From Tardiphaga alba (GTDB lineage Bacteria; Pseudomonadota; Alphaproteobacteria; Rhizobiales; Xanthobacteraceae): 64,000 bases of DNA. Shown here piece by piece: positions 43,504-50,569 of this stretch. The stretch is from positions 5,101,001 through 5,165,000 of the forward strand of contig NZ_CP036498.1 of NCBI RefSeq assembly GCF_018279705.1. Direction: 5' to 3'. The position numbers and the translations under genes were made by a program. Under the pieces are notes generated by a model. It worked only from the letters and a program-made list of their open reading frames with translations, was not told the origin of the DNA and made no database searches. How positions within the stretch are numbered: the stretch's first letter is position 1; every line of letters starts with the position of its first letter.

Positions 43504-44073
43504 TTACTTCACCGCTGCGCAAAACGTCTGCTGCACCGGCTCCGGCACCACGCCGCCGCCATTGCTGGAGACTTTCAGCCACCACGCGTCCAGCGCGTCG
43601 CGCGAACAGGGCAATCGCACGCTCATGCCGCCGGCAAAGGCGATCCATTCGTCGAAACGGTGAGCGGGGACCGCGATCACCACGGGGATATCACCGGAGA
43701 GCGCACGCTCAATGAGGTAGGAGAGCCCCTTGCCTTCGCGTTCCTGCTTGCCGAAGCGATTGATGATGACGAGGTCAGCGCCGGCATCGATGGCGTCGGC
43801 GACGCGCATGCCGGCATCGAGCAATTGACCGACATCAAGCTTGCAGCCTTTGGCGCCCGGGCCGAGATCCTGGAACAACCGCACCTGCTCGCCGGAATGC
43901 AGCATCACCGCATTCAGCCGGGGCACATCCAGTTCGCGATGCCCGAGCTGAACGAGACCGACGGCACGTATCCCCTGACTGGCAAGGCCGGCCGAGAAAT
44001 CGTGCAGCACGGTGTCGGGCTCCTGGTCCGTTTCATAGACCAGCGCGGCAAGATCGCATTGACTGTCGAACAT
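43504..44073 (-). CDS. DUF2478 family protein (molybdenum-associated)
   Basis: This protein of about 189 aa matches DUF2478, a family usually coded beside molybdate uptake or molybdopterin genes. Conserved blocks: LAALVYETDQEPDTVLHDF at the start, the acidic DLVIINRFGKQEREGKGLSYLIERA segment and the end pattern VPAHRFDEWIAFAGG. A P-loop-like nucleotide use is suspected from the fold. The ATG at 44073 is chosen for its GGATG ribosome-binding region. A candidate ModE site lies upstream, and a ModE-like gene follows on that side. Confidence 0.82.
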   Translation of the reverse strand: MFDSQCDLAALVYETDQEPDTVLHDFSAGLASQGIRAVGLVQLGHRELDVPRLNAVMLHSGEQVRLFQDLGPGAKGCKLDVGQLLDAGMRVADAIDAGADLVIINRFGKQEREGKGLSYLIERALSGDIPVVIAVPAHRFDEWIAFAGGMSVRLPCSRDALDAWWLKVSSNGGGVVPEPVQQTFCAAVK

Positions 44074-44147
44074 CTGAACATCCTGCAGGGGCTTAGCGAT
44101 CCTATTGCAGAACGGGGGCATTCAAAAGGCCGATTGCACCGCTACGG

Positions 44148-44171
44148 CGGTATATTTAGTCGGCTATAGCG
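44148..44171. promoter_or_regulatory. Candidate ModE-type operator
   Basis: CGGTATAT (44148-44155) and CTATAGCG (44164-44171) form a partial inverted repeat with an 8-bp spacer, resembling the E. coli ModE pattern (CGxTATAT spaced from TATAxCG). It lies about 75 bp upstream of the DUF2478 start and about 23 bp after the end of the ModE-like gene. The match is partial. Confidence 0.4.
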
Positions 44172-44193
44172 ACATATGTCACGGAAAGCTCTG

Positions 44194-44562
44194 CTAGCGC
44201 GCTTTTTTACCGATGTCCTTTTTCAGCGCCAGGAGCTGCTGGCGTGCCGCTGCTGCTGCGGCCTGCTCGATGGCGCGGTAGCGGCTGACGAGGCTTTCGC
44301 CGAATGGCGTGAGGATGGCCCCGCCGCCATTCTTGCCGCCGGTCTGCCGATCCACGGCGGCCTGGCCGCAGATGCGGTTGAGCTCGTCCACCAGATCCCA
44401 AGCGCGCTTGTAGGACATCTCCATGGCACGACCGGCCGCGGAGATCGAACCGGTGGCCTGGATGTTTTCGAGAAGCTGAATTTTGCCCGGCCCGATGCGT
44501 CCATCGGGATCGAGGTCGATGCGGATGCTGAGGGCTGGCCCGGGGCTGGCTGATTTGGACAT
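44194..44562 (-). CDS. ModE-like N-terminal winged-helix regulator (molybdate type)
   Basis: This 122-aa protein has the LysR-type winged helix of ModE (IGPGKIQLLENIQATGSISAAGRAMEMSYKRAWDLVDELNRICG) but not the C-terminal molybdate-binding (TOBE/MOP) domain, so it is a short ModE form. Such one-domain proteins (MoeD/ModE-like) are common in rhizobia. The glycine-rich DRQTGGKNGGGAIL segment is typical of the wing of ModE. Molybdate sensing is not shown by the sequence. It is followed on the same strand by the DUF2478 gene, a molybdenum-linked family. Confidence 0.85.
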   Translation of the reverse strand: MSKSASPGPALSIRIDLDPDGRIGPGKIQLLENIQATGSISAAGRAMEMSYKRAWDLVDELNRICGQAAVDRQTGGKNGGGAILTPFGESLVSRYRAIEQAAAAAARQQLLALKKDIGKKAR

Positions 44563-44617
44563 GGCTCGACGTTACGTCCTGACCGCCGGGTAATCCAGTC
44601 CCCTCGACATGACATGC

Positions 44618-44648
44618 AAAAGGGCGGCGCTCTTGCGAACGCCGCCCT
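44618..44648 (-). terminator. Terminator downstream of wrbA
   Basis: AGGGCGGCG (44621-44629) pairs with CGCCGCCCT (44640-44648) around a 10-nt loop; on the minus strand it is followed by TTTGC. It is 21 bp after the wrbA stop and 55 bp upstream of the ModE-like gene. Confidence 0.8.
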
Positions 44649-44669
44649 GCGCAGATCAAGTCTGAATGC

Positions 44670-45269
44670 TTAGCCGTGCAGTTTCTTCGCGGCTTCGGCG
44701 ATCGCCTTGCCCTGATAGCGTGCGCCGGCGAGTTCGTTTTCGCTCGGCTGGCGGCTGCCGTCGCCGCCGGTGATGGTGGTGGCGCCATAGGGCGAACCGC
44801 CGGTGACTTCATCGAGCTTCATCTGGCCCTGGAAGCCGTAATTCAAGCCAACCACGGTGATGCCGAAATGCAGGAGGTTGGTGATGATGCTGAACAGCGT
44901 GGTTTCCTGGCCGCCATGCTGGGTTGCGGTCGATGTGAAGGCGCCGCCGACCTTGCCGTTCAGCGCACCCTTGGCCCACAGACCGCCGGCCTGATCGAGG
45001 AAGTTGGCCATCTGCGACGCCATGCGGCCGAACCGGGTGCCGGTGCCGACGATGATCGCATCGTAATTGGCGAGATCGTCGATGGTGGCGATCGGAGCTG
45101 CCTGATCGAGCTTGTAATAAGACGCCTTGGCGACGTCGGCCGGGACCAGTTCCGGCACGCGCTTGATGTCGACGGTGGCGCCGGTTTCGCGGGCGCCTTC
45201 GGCGACGGCATTGGCCATGGTTTCGATATGGCCATAGGCGGAATAGTAAAGAACGAGAACTTTGGTCAT
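44670..45269 (-). CDS. wrbA: NAD(P)H:quinone oxidoreductase, WrbA type
   Basis: This 199-aa flavodoxin-like protein uses FMN to carry out two-electron reduction of quinones, avoiding semiquinone radicals. It starts [19 protein letters not shown], the FMN-binding loop, and has the WrbA-specific blocks [27 protein letters not shown] and [14 protein letters not shown]. The start at 45269 fits homology; the frame opens 22 codons earlier. A divergent LysR gene probably controls it. Confidence 0.96.
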   Translation of the reverse strand: MTKVLVLYYSAYGHIETMANAVAEGARETGATVDIKRVPELVPADVAKASYYKLDQAAPIATIDDLANYDAIIVGTGTRFGRMASQMANFLDQAGGLWAKGALNGKVGGAFTSTATQHGGQETTLFSIITNLLHFGITVVGLNYGFQGQMKLDEVTGGSPYGATTITGGDGSRQPSENELAGARYQGKAIAEAAKKLHG

Positions 45270-45295
45270 GGGAAATCTCCTGTGTGATCCCGAAC

Positions 45296-45340
45296 CGTCA
45301 TTGCGAGGCGCCGCTGTCCTCAAGGCGCCTCGCAATGGCG
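45296..45340. repeat. Shortened CGTCATTGCGAG palindromic repeat
   Basis: CGTCATTGCGAGGCGCC (45296-45312) and GGCGCCTCGCAATGGCG (45324-45340) with an 11-nt loop: a minimal form of the family at 18024-18103. Here it lies in the divergent promoter region between wrbA and a LysR gene, unlike the other copies. Confidence 0.82.
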
Positions 45341-45364
45341 GCGGGTTGGCATCTAGATAAGCCC

Positions 45365-45409
45365 ATCGTTTTGATACATAAATAGAAACGATTGAAACTC
45401 ATCGTTTCT
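45365..45409. promoter_or_regulatory. Three AAACGAT/ATCGTTT half-sites between wrbA and lysR genes
   Basis: AGAAACGAT (45384-45392) pairs perfectly with ATCGTTTCT (45401-45409) with an 8-bp spacer, and a further ATCGTTT lies at 45365-45371. Together they form a typical LysR-type array close to the LysR start at 45417. Candidate operator controlling both divergent genes. Confidence 0.68.
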
Positions 45410-45416
45410 GGATTTG

Positions 45417-46337
45417 ATGTCAAAACTCCCCGATTTCGAAGCCTTGGCCATTTTCGCCAAGGTCGTCGAGCTGCAGTCCTTCGCGGCCGCGGCGACCGAG
45501 CTCACTTTGTCCAAAGCCACGGTGTCCAAAGCCGTCAGCCGGCTCGAGGACCGCCTCGGCGCGCGGCTGTTCAACCGCACCTCGCGGCGGCTGGCGCTCA
45601 CCGATGCCGGCCGTACGCTGGCGATCAAGGCTACGCAATTGCTGGCCGATGGCGAGGCGCTGGAGAACGAGGCGCTGGCGCAGTCATCGACGCCGCGCGG
45701 ACTGGTGCGGCTGGCCGCGCCGATGACCTATGGCAAGAACACGATCGCCGCACTGCTGCCGGAATTTCTCGCGCGCTATCCCGATGTGTCCATCGAGCTT
45801 CATCTCAGCGACGCCATTGTGGATCTGATCGGCGACGGCTTTGACGCCGCCATCCGCATCGCGGCGCTCCCGGACTCGTCGCTGCTCGCGCGACGCCTGT
45901 GCCCGGTCACTCGCCATATCGTGGCAGCTCCGTCCTATCTCGCGCGCCATGGCCGCCCCCAACATCCATCCGAGCTCGCCGCTCACAAATGTCTCGGCTA
46001 CGCCTATCTCTCGACACCCGGCGTCTGGCAATTCGCGCACGCGTCGGGCGAGCAGGTCAGCATTCGGCCGAATGGCCCGTTTTCCGTCAATAACGGCGAA
46101 GCGGCGCTGCCGGCGCTGATCGCCGGTCTCGGCATCGGCGCGCTGCCGGATTTCATCGTCGGCGACGCGATCGCGCGCGGTGAGCTCGAAACCGTTCTGG
46201 AGGATTGGTCGCAGACGCCGATCGGCATCTATCTCGTCACGCCGCCCGGTGGCCCGCGCCCTGCCCGCGTCGAGGTGTTGTTGGATTTTCTCGCGGAGAA
46301 AATCGCCGACGGCGGGAAGCGGGGAAGGAAAGGATAG
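45417..46337 (+). CDS. LysR-family regulator divergent from wrbA
   Basis: This 306-aa protein has an N-terminal winged helix (LPDFEALAIFAKVVELQSFAAAATELTLSKATVSKAVSRLEDRLG) and a LysR effector domain. Divergent to wrbA with a clear operator array, it fits a quinone- or electrophile-responsive regulator of the CatM/QorR kind, but this is inference. The start is the ATG at 45417, directly after a TTG in frame. Confidence 0.93.
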   Translation: MSKLPDFEALAIFAKVVELQSFAAAATELTLSKATVSKAVSRLEDRLGARLFNRTSRRLALTDAGRTLAIKATQLLADGEALENEALAQSSTPRGLVRLAAPMTYGKNTIAALLPEFLARYPDVSIELHLSDAIVDLIGDGFDAAIRIAALPDSSLLARRLCPVTRHIVAAPSYLARHGRPQHPSELAAHKCLGYAYLSTPGVWQFAHASGEQVSIRPNGPFSVNNGEAALPALIAGLGIGALPDFIVGDAIARGELETVLEDWSQTPIGIYLVTPPGGPRPARVEVLLDFLAEKIADGGKRGRKG

Positions 46338-46340
46338 TGC

Positions 46341-46470
46341 TTTCTTCTCCCTCTCCCGCCCTTGCGGGGGAGGGCCGGGGTGGGGGAAGCCCTACGGTGC
46401 GGCGCTTGTGGCTGCCCCCATCCGGCGCTGCGCGCCACTTTCCCCCGCAAGCGGGAGAAGGAAGAAAGCG
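46341..46470. repeat. Palindromic intergenic repeat, CTTCTCCCTCTCCCG family
   Basis: CTTTCTTCTCCCTCTCCCGCCCTTGCGGGGGAG at the left and CTTTCCCCCGCAAGCGGGAGAAGGAAGAAAG at the right form a long inverted pair around a GC-rich core with CCGGCGCTGCGCGCC. It fills the convergent gap between the LysR gene and the glycosyltransferase gene. A related element is at 63828-64000. Confidence 0.82.
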
Positions 46471-47571
46471 TCAGCTCACTTTCATCATCTGCGCGTAAAT
46501 CGCAAAATACTGATCGCGCATATTGGCAATGTCGAATTCGGTGACGAAGTGCCGTCCCGTCGCCGCCAGCCGCGTGGCGAGATCGGAACGCGCGGCCAAC
46601 GCCATGATCTTGTCGGCAAGATCCTCGGACGAACCCACCGCGAATTTGATGCCGTTGGAGCCATCTACCAGCAATTCTGCCGGACCATCCACATCCGCCG
46701 CGATCACCGGCAAGCCTGCCGCCATGGCTTCCAGCAGAACGAGGCCAAAGCCTTCGAAGCGCGACGGCAGGATGAAGATGTCAGCAGCGCTCAACGGTTC
46801 GCGCACATCGGTGCGGCCGCACAGAAAGCGGATGCGATCGGATACACCCTCGGCAATCGTCAGCGCCTTGAGGCTGCCGACCGTGGCGCTATCGCCCTCC
46901 GGCGGGCTGCCGACGAAGTCGCAGCGGAGGTCGAGACCTTTGGCAGCACAGATCGCTACCGCCTTGATCAGGATGTCCTGCCCCTTCTGTTTTGGATAGA
47001 TGCGCGCGACATTGACGAGGCGCAGCGGCGCCGCGAATGACCGCTCGCGATCGATGGCGCGGAAGGGCTGCAGCGGAATGCCGTTATGCACCTTGAAAAG
47101 GCGCTTGAGATTGACGCTCTGGCATTCGCGCTCCACCGCTGCGGAGATCGCGATGTTCCAGTCGACGAAGCGCTGATGCAGTCGCAGTTTCACCCGGTCC
47201 CATGTCTGCACGATGCCGGTATTGTGGATCGTGGTGCCGACGCTCATCGGCCGGTACAGCTTGCTGAGCATGGCAAAATGCTTGGCGCCGCTGTCATGGG
47301 CATGGATCGCACGGATGTCATGACGACGAATGATGTTCAGGAGCGTCAGGATGATGCGCGGATTGCGATTGCCCGGCGCGCGGCGCAGGAAATAAACAGG
47401 ATGTCCCGACGCCGTGAGCTCGGCTTCGAAATCCGGATGGATGCGATCGTTGATGACGACGAACACCTGCGGAACGCCAACGCCCGGCGTGCAACTCGCC
47501 GCGAAATTGATCAGCAATCGCTCCGCGCCGCCGACGGTCAGCGACGAAATTAACTGAAGTACCGACGCCAC
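46471..47571 (-). CDS. Glycosyltransferase family 4 protein
   Basis: This protein of about 366 aa is a GT-B fold glycosyltransferase of the GT4/GT1 type: LQLISSLTVGGAERLLINFA at the start, a C-terminal nucleotide-sugar region with LVNVARIYPKQKGQDILIKA, and the FILPSRFEGFGLVLLEAMAAGLPVIAADVDGPAELL block (E-x7-E motif). It probably adds a sugar to a surface polysaccharide. The start is doubtful; the GTG at 47571 after a GGGAG site is preferred, but the frame stays open to 47790. Confidence 0.88.
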   Translation of the reverse strand: MASVLQLISSLTVGGAERLLINFAASCTPGVGVPQVFVVINDRIHPDFEAELTASGHPVYFLRRAPGNRNPRIILTLLNIIRRHDIRAIHAHDSGAKHFAMLSKLYRPMSVGTTIHNTGIVQTWDRVKLRLHQRFVDWNIAISAAVERECQSVNLKRLFKVHNGIPLQPFRAIDRERSFAAPLRLVNVARIYPKQKGQDILIKAVAICAAKGLDLRCDFVGSPPEGDSATVGSLKALTIAEGVSDRIRFLCGRTDVREPLSAADIFILPSRFEGFGLVLLEAMAAGLPVIAADVDGPAELLVDGSNGIKFAVGSSEDLADKIMALAARSDLATRLAATGRHFVTEFDIANMRDQYFAIYAQMMKVS

Positions 47572-47851
47572 GCTCAAAATACTCCCGGCCCGACAGGCGG
47601 GCACGTAAAAATTTATCGATCCCATGCGATCGATGCAGGCCGCATTTCGTCTCACAGAGATGGCGATTTGACGACGCAAACCGGCAGGTGGTGACGCCGA
47701 AACAGGCGCAAAACGCATTCCTTCCATCACCGCCGTGCCGAACGACATGTTCCTTGCCGAAGCATCCGCCACTTCAGTCCGCCATTTCATTGACTGAGTG
47801 CGCCTCGGTCGTAGCTTTGATAGGCTTCATCGCATCAGAGAAAAATCGAAA

Positions 47852-48820
47852 ATGACCGACGTTTCCATCACCCGCCGCCTGCTTTCGACCGTCATCGCGA
47901 GTGCCTTCAGCGCAGCCCTCGCATCATCCGCTTTCGCCGCCGACCAGATCGTGCTGCGCGTCGGCGACCAGAAGGGCGGCAACCGCTCGCTGCTGGAATT
48001 CTCCGGACAGGCAAAAGACCTGCCCTACAAGATCCAGTGGTCGGAATTCCCCGCCGCAGCCCCGATCCTCGAAGCCATCAATGCCGGCGCGCTCGATGTC
48101 GGCCACACCGGAGACCTCGCTTTCCTCACGGTGTTTGCCAATGGCTCGCCAATCAAGGCGATCGGCGGCGTCCGCGCCAATGCGGACACCCAAGCGATCC
48201 TCGTGCGCAACGATTCACCGATCAAGACGGTGGCCGACCTCAAGGGCAAGCGCCTTGCCGGCACGCGCGGCGGCTGGGGCCAGTTTCTGATCAATGCCAC
48301 GCTGGAGAAAGGCGGCTACAAGACCACGGACGCAACCTTCGCACCGCTCGGTCCCGTCGATGCCAAGATCGCTCTGGTTGCCGGCTCCATCGATGGCTGG
48401 GCAGTCTGGGAGCCCTATGTGTCCTATGCGATCCTCAAGGACAATGCGCGCGTGGTCGCCGATGGTGCCGGTCTGACGCCGACGCTCACTTTCATCATCG
48501 CCTCCGATCAAGCCATCGCCACCAAGCGCGAAGCCATCGCCGACTTCCTCAACCGGCTGAACAAGGCGCGCGAATGGTCGCGCTCGCGTCTGCCGGACTA
48601 CGCGAAGAACACCGCCGAACTGACAAAACTGCCGGAAGATGTGTTGCTGCGCGCCTATCAGACCCAGGACACGCGGCCGATCGCCATCGATGACGGCGTG
48701 GTCAAGGAGTTCCAGGACGCATCCGATCGCGCCACACGCTATGGCATCCTGAGCAAGCCGGTGGACGTCAGCAAGGCCGTTGATCGCAGCTTCACGAAGG
48801 ATCTGGCGGTGTCGAACTGA
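47852..48820 (+). CDS. Orphan ABC substrate-binding protein, sulfonate/nitrate (NMT1/SsuA) type
   Basis: This 322-aa protein has a signal peptide (residues 1-31, ending AFAAD) and the NMT1/SsuA fold: QIVLRVGDQKGGNRSLLEFSG, the EINAGALDVGHTGDLAFL block and the AGTRGGWGQFLINATLEKGG region. It resembles alkanesulfonate or taurine binding proteins. No permease or ATPase gene is near, so it is an orphan or works with a distant transporter. Its 3' end overlaps the convergent MFS gene by 29 bp. Confidence 0.88.
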   Translation: MTDVSITRRLLSTVIASAFSAALASSAFAADQIVLRVGDQKGGNRSLLEFSGQAKDLPYKIQWSEFPAAAPILEAINAGALDVGHTGDLAFLTVFANGSPIKAIGGVRANADTQAILVRNDSPIKTVADLKGKRLAGTRGGWGQFLINATLEKGGYKTTDATFAPLGPVDAKIALVAGSIDGWAVWEPYVSYAILKDNARVVADGAGLTPTLTFIIASDQAIATKREAIADFLNRLNKAREWSRSRLPDYAKNTAELTKLPEDVLLRAYQTQDTRPIAIDDGVVKEFQDASDRATRYGILSKPVDVSKAVDRSFTKDLAVSN

Positions 48821-50048
48821 CCGAGGCCTGCGCGGCCAATATGCGCATCGTTGCCACAGCGGCGATCAGCGACAACACCGTGGCGAGGCTGAACAGCGCG
48901 CCATAGCCGAGCCAATCGGCAATACGGCCGGACAGCATCGAGCCGATGAAATAGATGATGAGCTGGGCACAGGCGAGAATGGTAAAGTCGGTGCCCGGCT
49001 GCTCATTCGATGCGGCCGACATGAACAGGCTGTAAAGCGCAACGATCTCCATGTAGCGGATCAGCGTCTGGAAGCCTGCAGCGCCAAAAATCGGCAGGAA
49101 ACCGGTGATGACGCCAAGCGCATGCGCGGTGAACAGCGCGAAGCAGATCGTGCGCAGCAGGCCCAGCAAGCCCAGCGTCCAGCCGCTGCCGAAACGATGC
49201 AGCAGCCACGCGGCGCCTGCCGCGCCCGCGAGTCCCGCCGTCGTCGCAGCACCGCCGGAGAGATAGCCGATATGCGCCAGCGGCACGCCGGCATCGACGA
49301 GATAGCTGCCCTCCATGGCCTTCACGAGGCCTTCGCTCATCCGGTAGATCAGCGCGATCCAGAGAATGTTGCGGACCTCGCGACGGCGCAGGAACGCCAT
49401 GATCGACGGACGCGGCTTCGCGGGATCGATGGCCTCCGGCTCGCTCTCGCGCATGGCGAAGGCAGCGAACAGCGGAATCAGCGAGAAGCCGGCGATGGTC
49501 AGCAGCATGCCGGTCCAGCCGATATGCGCATAAAGCACCAGCCCGAGCGTGCCGCCGATGACGACACCGAAAGCAACCGAGCCGCCCTGGATCGCGTTGC
49601 CGATCGGGCGATCTTCCGGCGCCAGATATTTGGTCGCGTAGCCGTCGGTCGCGATGTCCTGGGTCGAGATCAGGAACGAGCCGACCAGACCGACCGTGAT
49701 GATGCCCCACACATTGGTGGCGCCAAGCGGGATCAGGCACAGCAGGCTGAGGATGACGCCTGTCTGCGTGACAATCACCCAGCCGGCGCGATGCGAGCGT
49801 GCAAACGGACGGATGCGATCGACCACCGGCGCCCAGAAAAACTTGAGCAGCAGCGGCAGGAACCAGAGACTGAGATAGCCGATCTCGCTGCGCGACACGC
49901 CGGCCTCGCGCATGATCGGCGGCAGCGCCGCAGCGAACAGATAGGACGGGATCGCCTGCGCGAGATACAGCCCGCCGAGCACCACGAACAGGCGCTTGCG
50001 TTCCATGATCGCGCCGGATGTCGGTGCCTGAAGGTCGGCGACGCTCAT
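48792..50048 (-). CDS. MFS transporter of the RhtX/FptX siderophore-uptake family
   Basis: This 418-aa protein has 12 transmembrane helices and the AmpG/RhtX-like pattern: LGGLYLAQAIPSYLFAAALPPIMREAG near the N-terminus, IATDGYATKYLAP in the middle and SMLSGRIADWLGYG near the C-terminus. In Sinorhizobium rhtX and Pseudomonas fptX such proteins carry ferric siderophores across the inner membrane without an ABC transporter. It follows a 122-aa unknown gene with 4-bp overlap, and a TonB receptor and AraC gene lie beyond, which supports this role. The first 14 residues before MERKRLFVV may not be translated. Confidence 0.88.
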   Translation of the reverse strand: MSVADLQAPTSGAIMERKRLFVVLGGLYLAQAIPSYLFAAALPPIMREAGVSRSEIGYLSLWFLPLLLKFFWAPVVDRIRPFARSHRAGWVIVTQTGVILSLLCLIPLGATNVWGIITVGLVGSFLISTQDIATDGYATKYLAPEDRPIGNAIQGGSVAFGVVIGGTLGLVLYAHIGWTGMLLTIAGFSLIPLFAAFAMRESEPEAIDPAKPRPSIMAFLRRREVRNILWIALIYRMSEGLVKAMEGSYLVDAGVPLAHIGYLSGGAATTAGLAGAAGAAWLLHRFGSGWTLGLLGLLRTICFALFTAHALGVITGFLPIFGAAGFQTLIRYMEIVALYSLFMSAASNEQPGTDFTILACAQLIIYFIGSMLSGRIADWLGYGALFSLATVLSLIAAVATMRILAAQASVSSTPPDPS

Positions 50049-50413
50049 GTGGCATCACGATGCGCGGCGAGGAACGCACGCGCGGCGGTCTCGTCCTCGA
50101 GCGCCACCAGCGGCATCGGCCACAGTTTCTGAAACGTCTCTTCCATCTTCTTGTTGGCTCCCGGCCGCACGATGGCGGCCGCGCGACAATGCGCCGAGAT
50201 ATGGCTGCGGGTGGCCTTGAACCACAGCGCCTGTTCGCGCTCGCCCGCCTGCGACAGCTTTCCGCCGCCGCCGAACACGGTGAGCAATTCAAAAGGTTCG
50301 GCATGCTGCCCGACCCGGACCAGCGCGGCGAGATAATCGCGCTCGTCCGTGTCGGTGTAAGGCGGCAGGAACCGCAGCGTCAGCAGGCTGCCCGCTATTT
50401 CAAGATCGACCAT
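50045..50413 (-). CDS. Unknown protein of the siderophore-uptake locus
   Basis: This 122-aa protein is not clearly recognised. It begins MVDLEIAGSLLTLRFLPPYTDTDERDYLAALVRVG and has alternating strands and helices, FELLTVFGGGGKLSQAGEREQALWFKA and a C-terminal LWPMPLVALEDETAARAFLAAH. The order is reminiscent of SpoIIAA-like (STAS-type) small proteins, but the match is loose. It has no signal peptide, so it acts in the cytosol. Coupled by a 4-bp overlap to the MFS gene, it is probably an accessory factor for siderophore uptake, reduction or control (inference). Confidence 0.65.
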   Translation of the reverse strand: MVDLEIAGSLLTLRFLPPYTDTDERDYLAALVRVGQHAEPFELLTVFGGGGKLSQAGEREQALWFKATRSHISAHCRAAAIVRPGANKKMEETFQKLWPMPLVALEDETAARAFLAAHRDAT

Positions 50414-50476
50414 GACAGCAATTCGAACTCCCTGGGAAGTGGCCTTGGGAAAGCCTGGACGAGATCATCTCTAAGT

Positions 50477-50564
50477 CGTCATTGCGAGGAGCTTTTGCGA
50501 CGAAGCAATCCAGTCTTCGTATACGGCTCTGGATTGCTTCGTCGCTGCGCTCCTCGCAATGACG
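50477..50564. repeat. Palindromic intergenic repeat, CGTCATTGCGAG family (copy 2)
   Basis: CGTCATTGCGAGGAGC...GCAATCCAG and CTGGATTGC...GCTCCTCGCAATGACG. Unlike other copies it lies between two genes in the same direction, the TonB receptor and the 122-aa gene, so it may split the locus into two transcripts. Confidence 0.88.
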
Positions 50565-50569
50565 TATCA

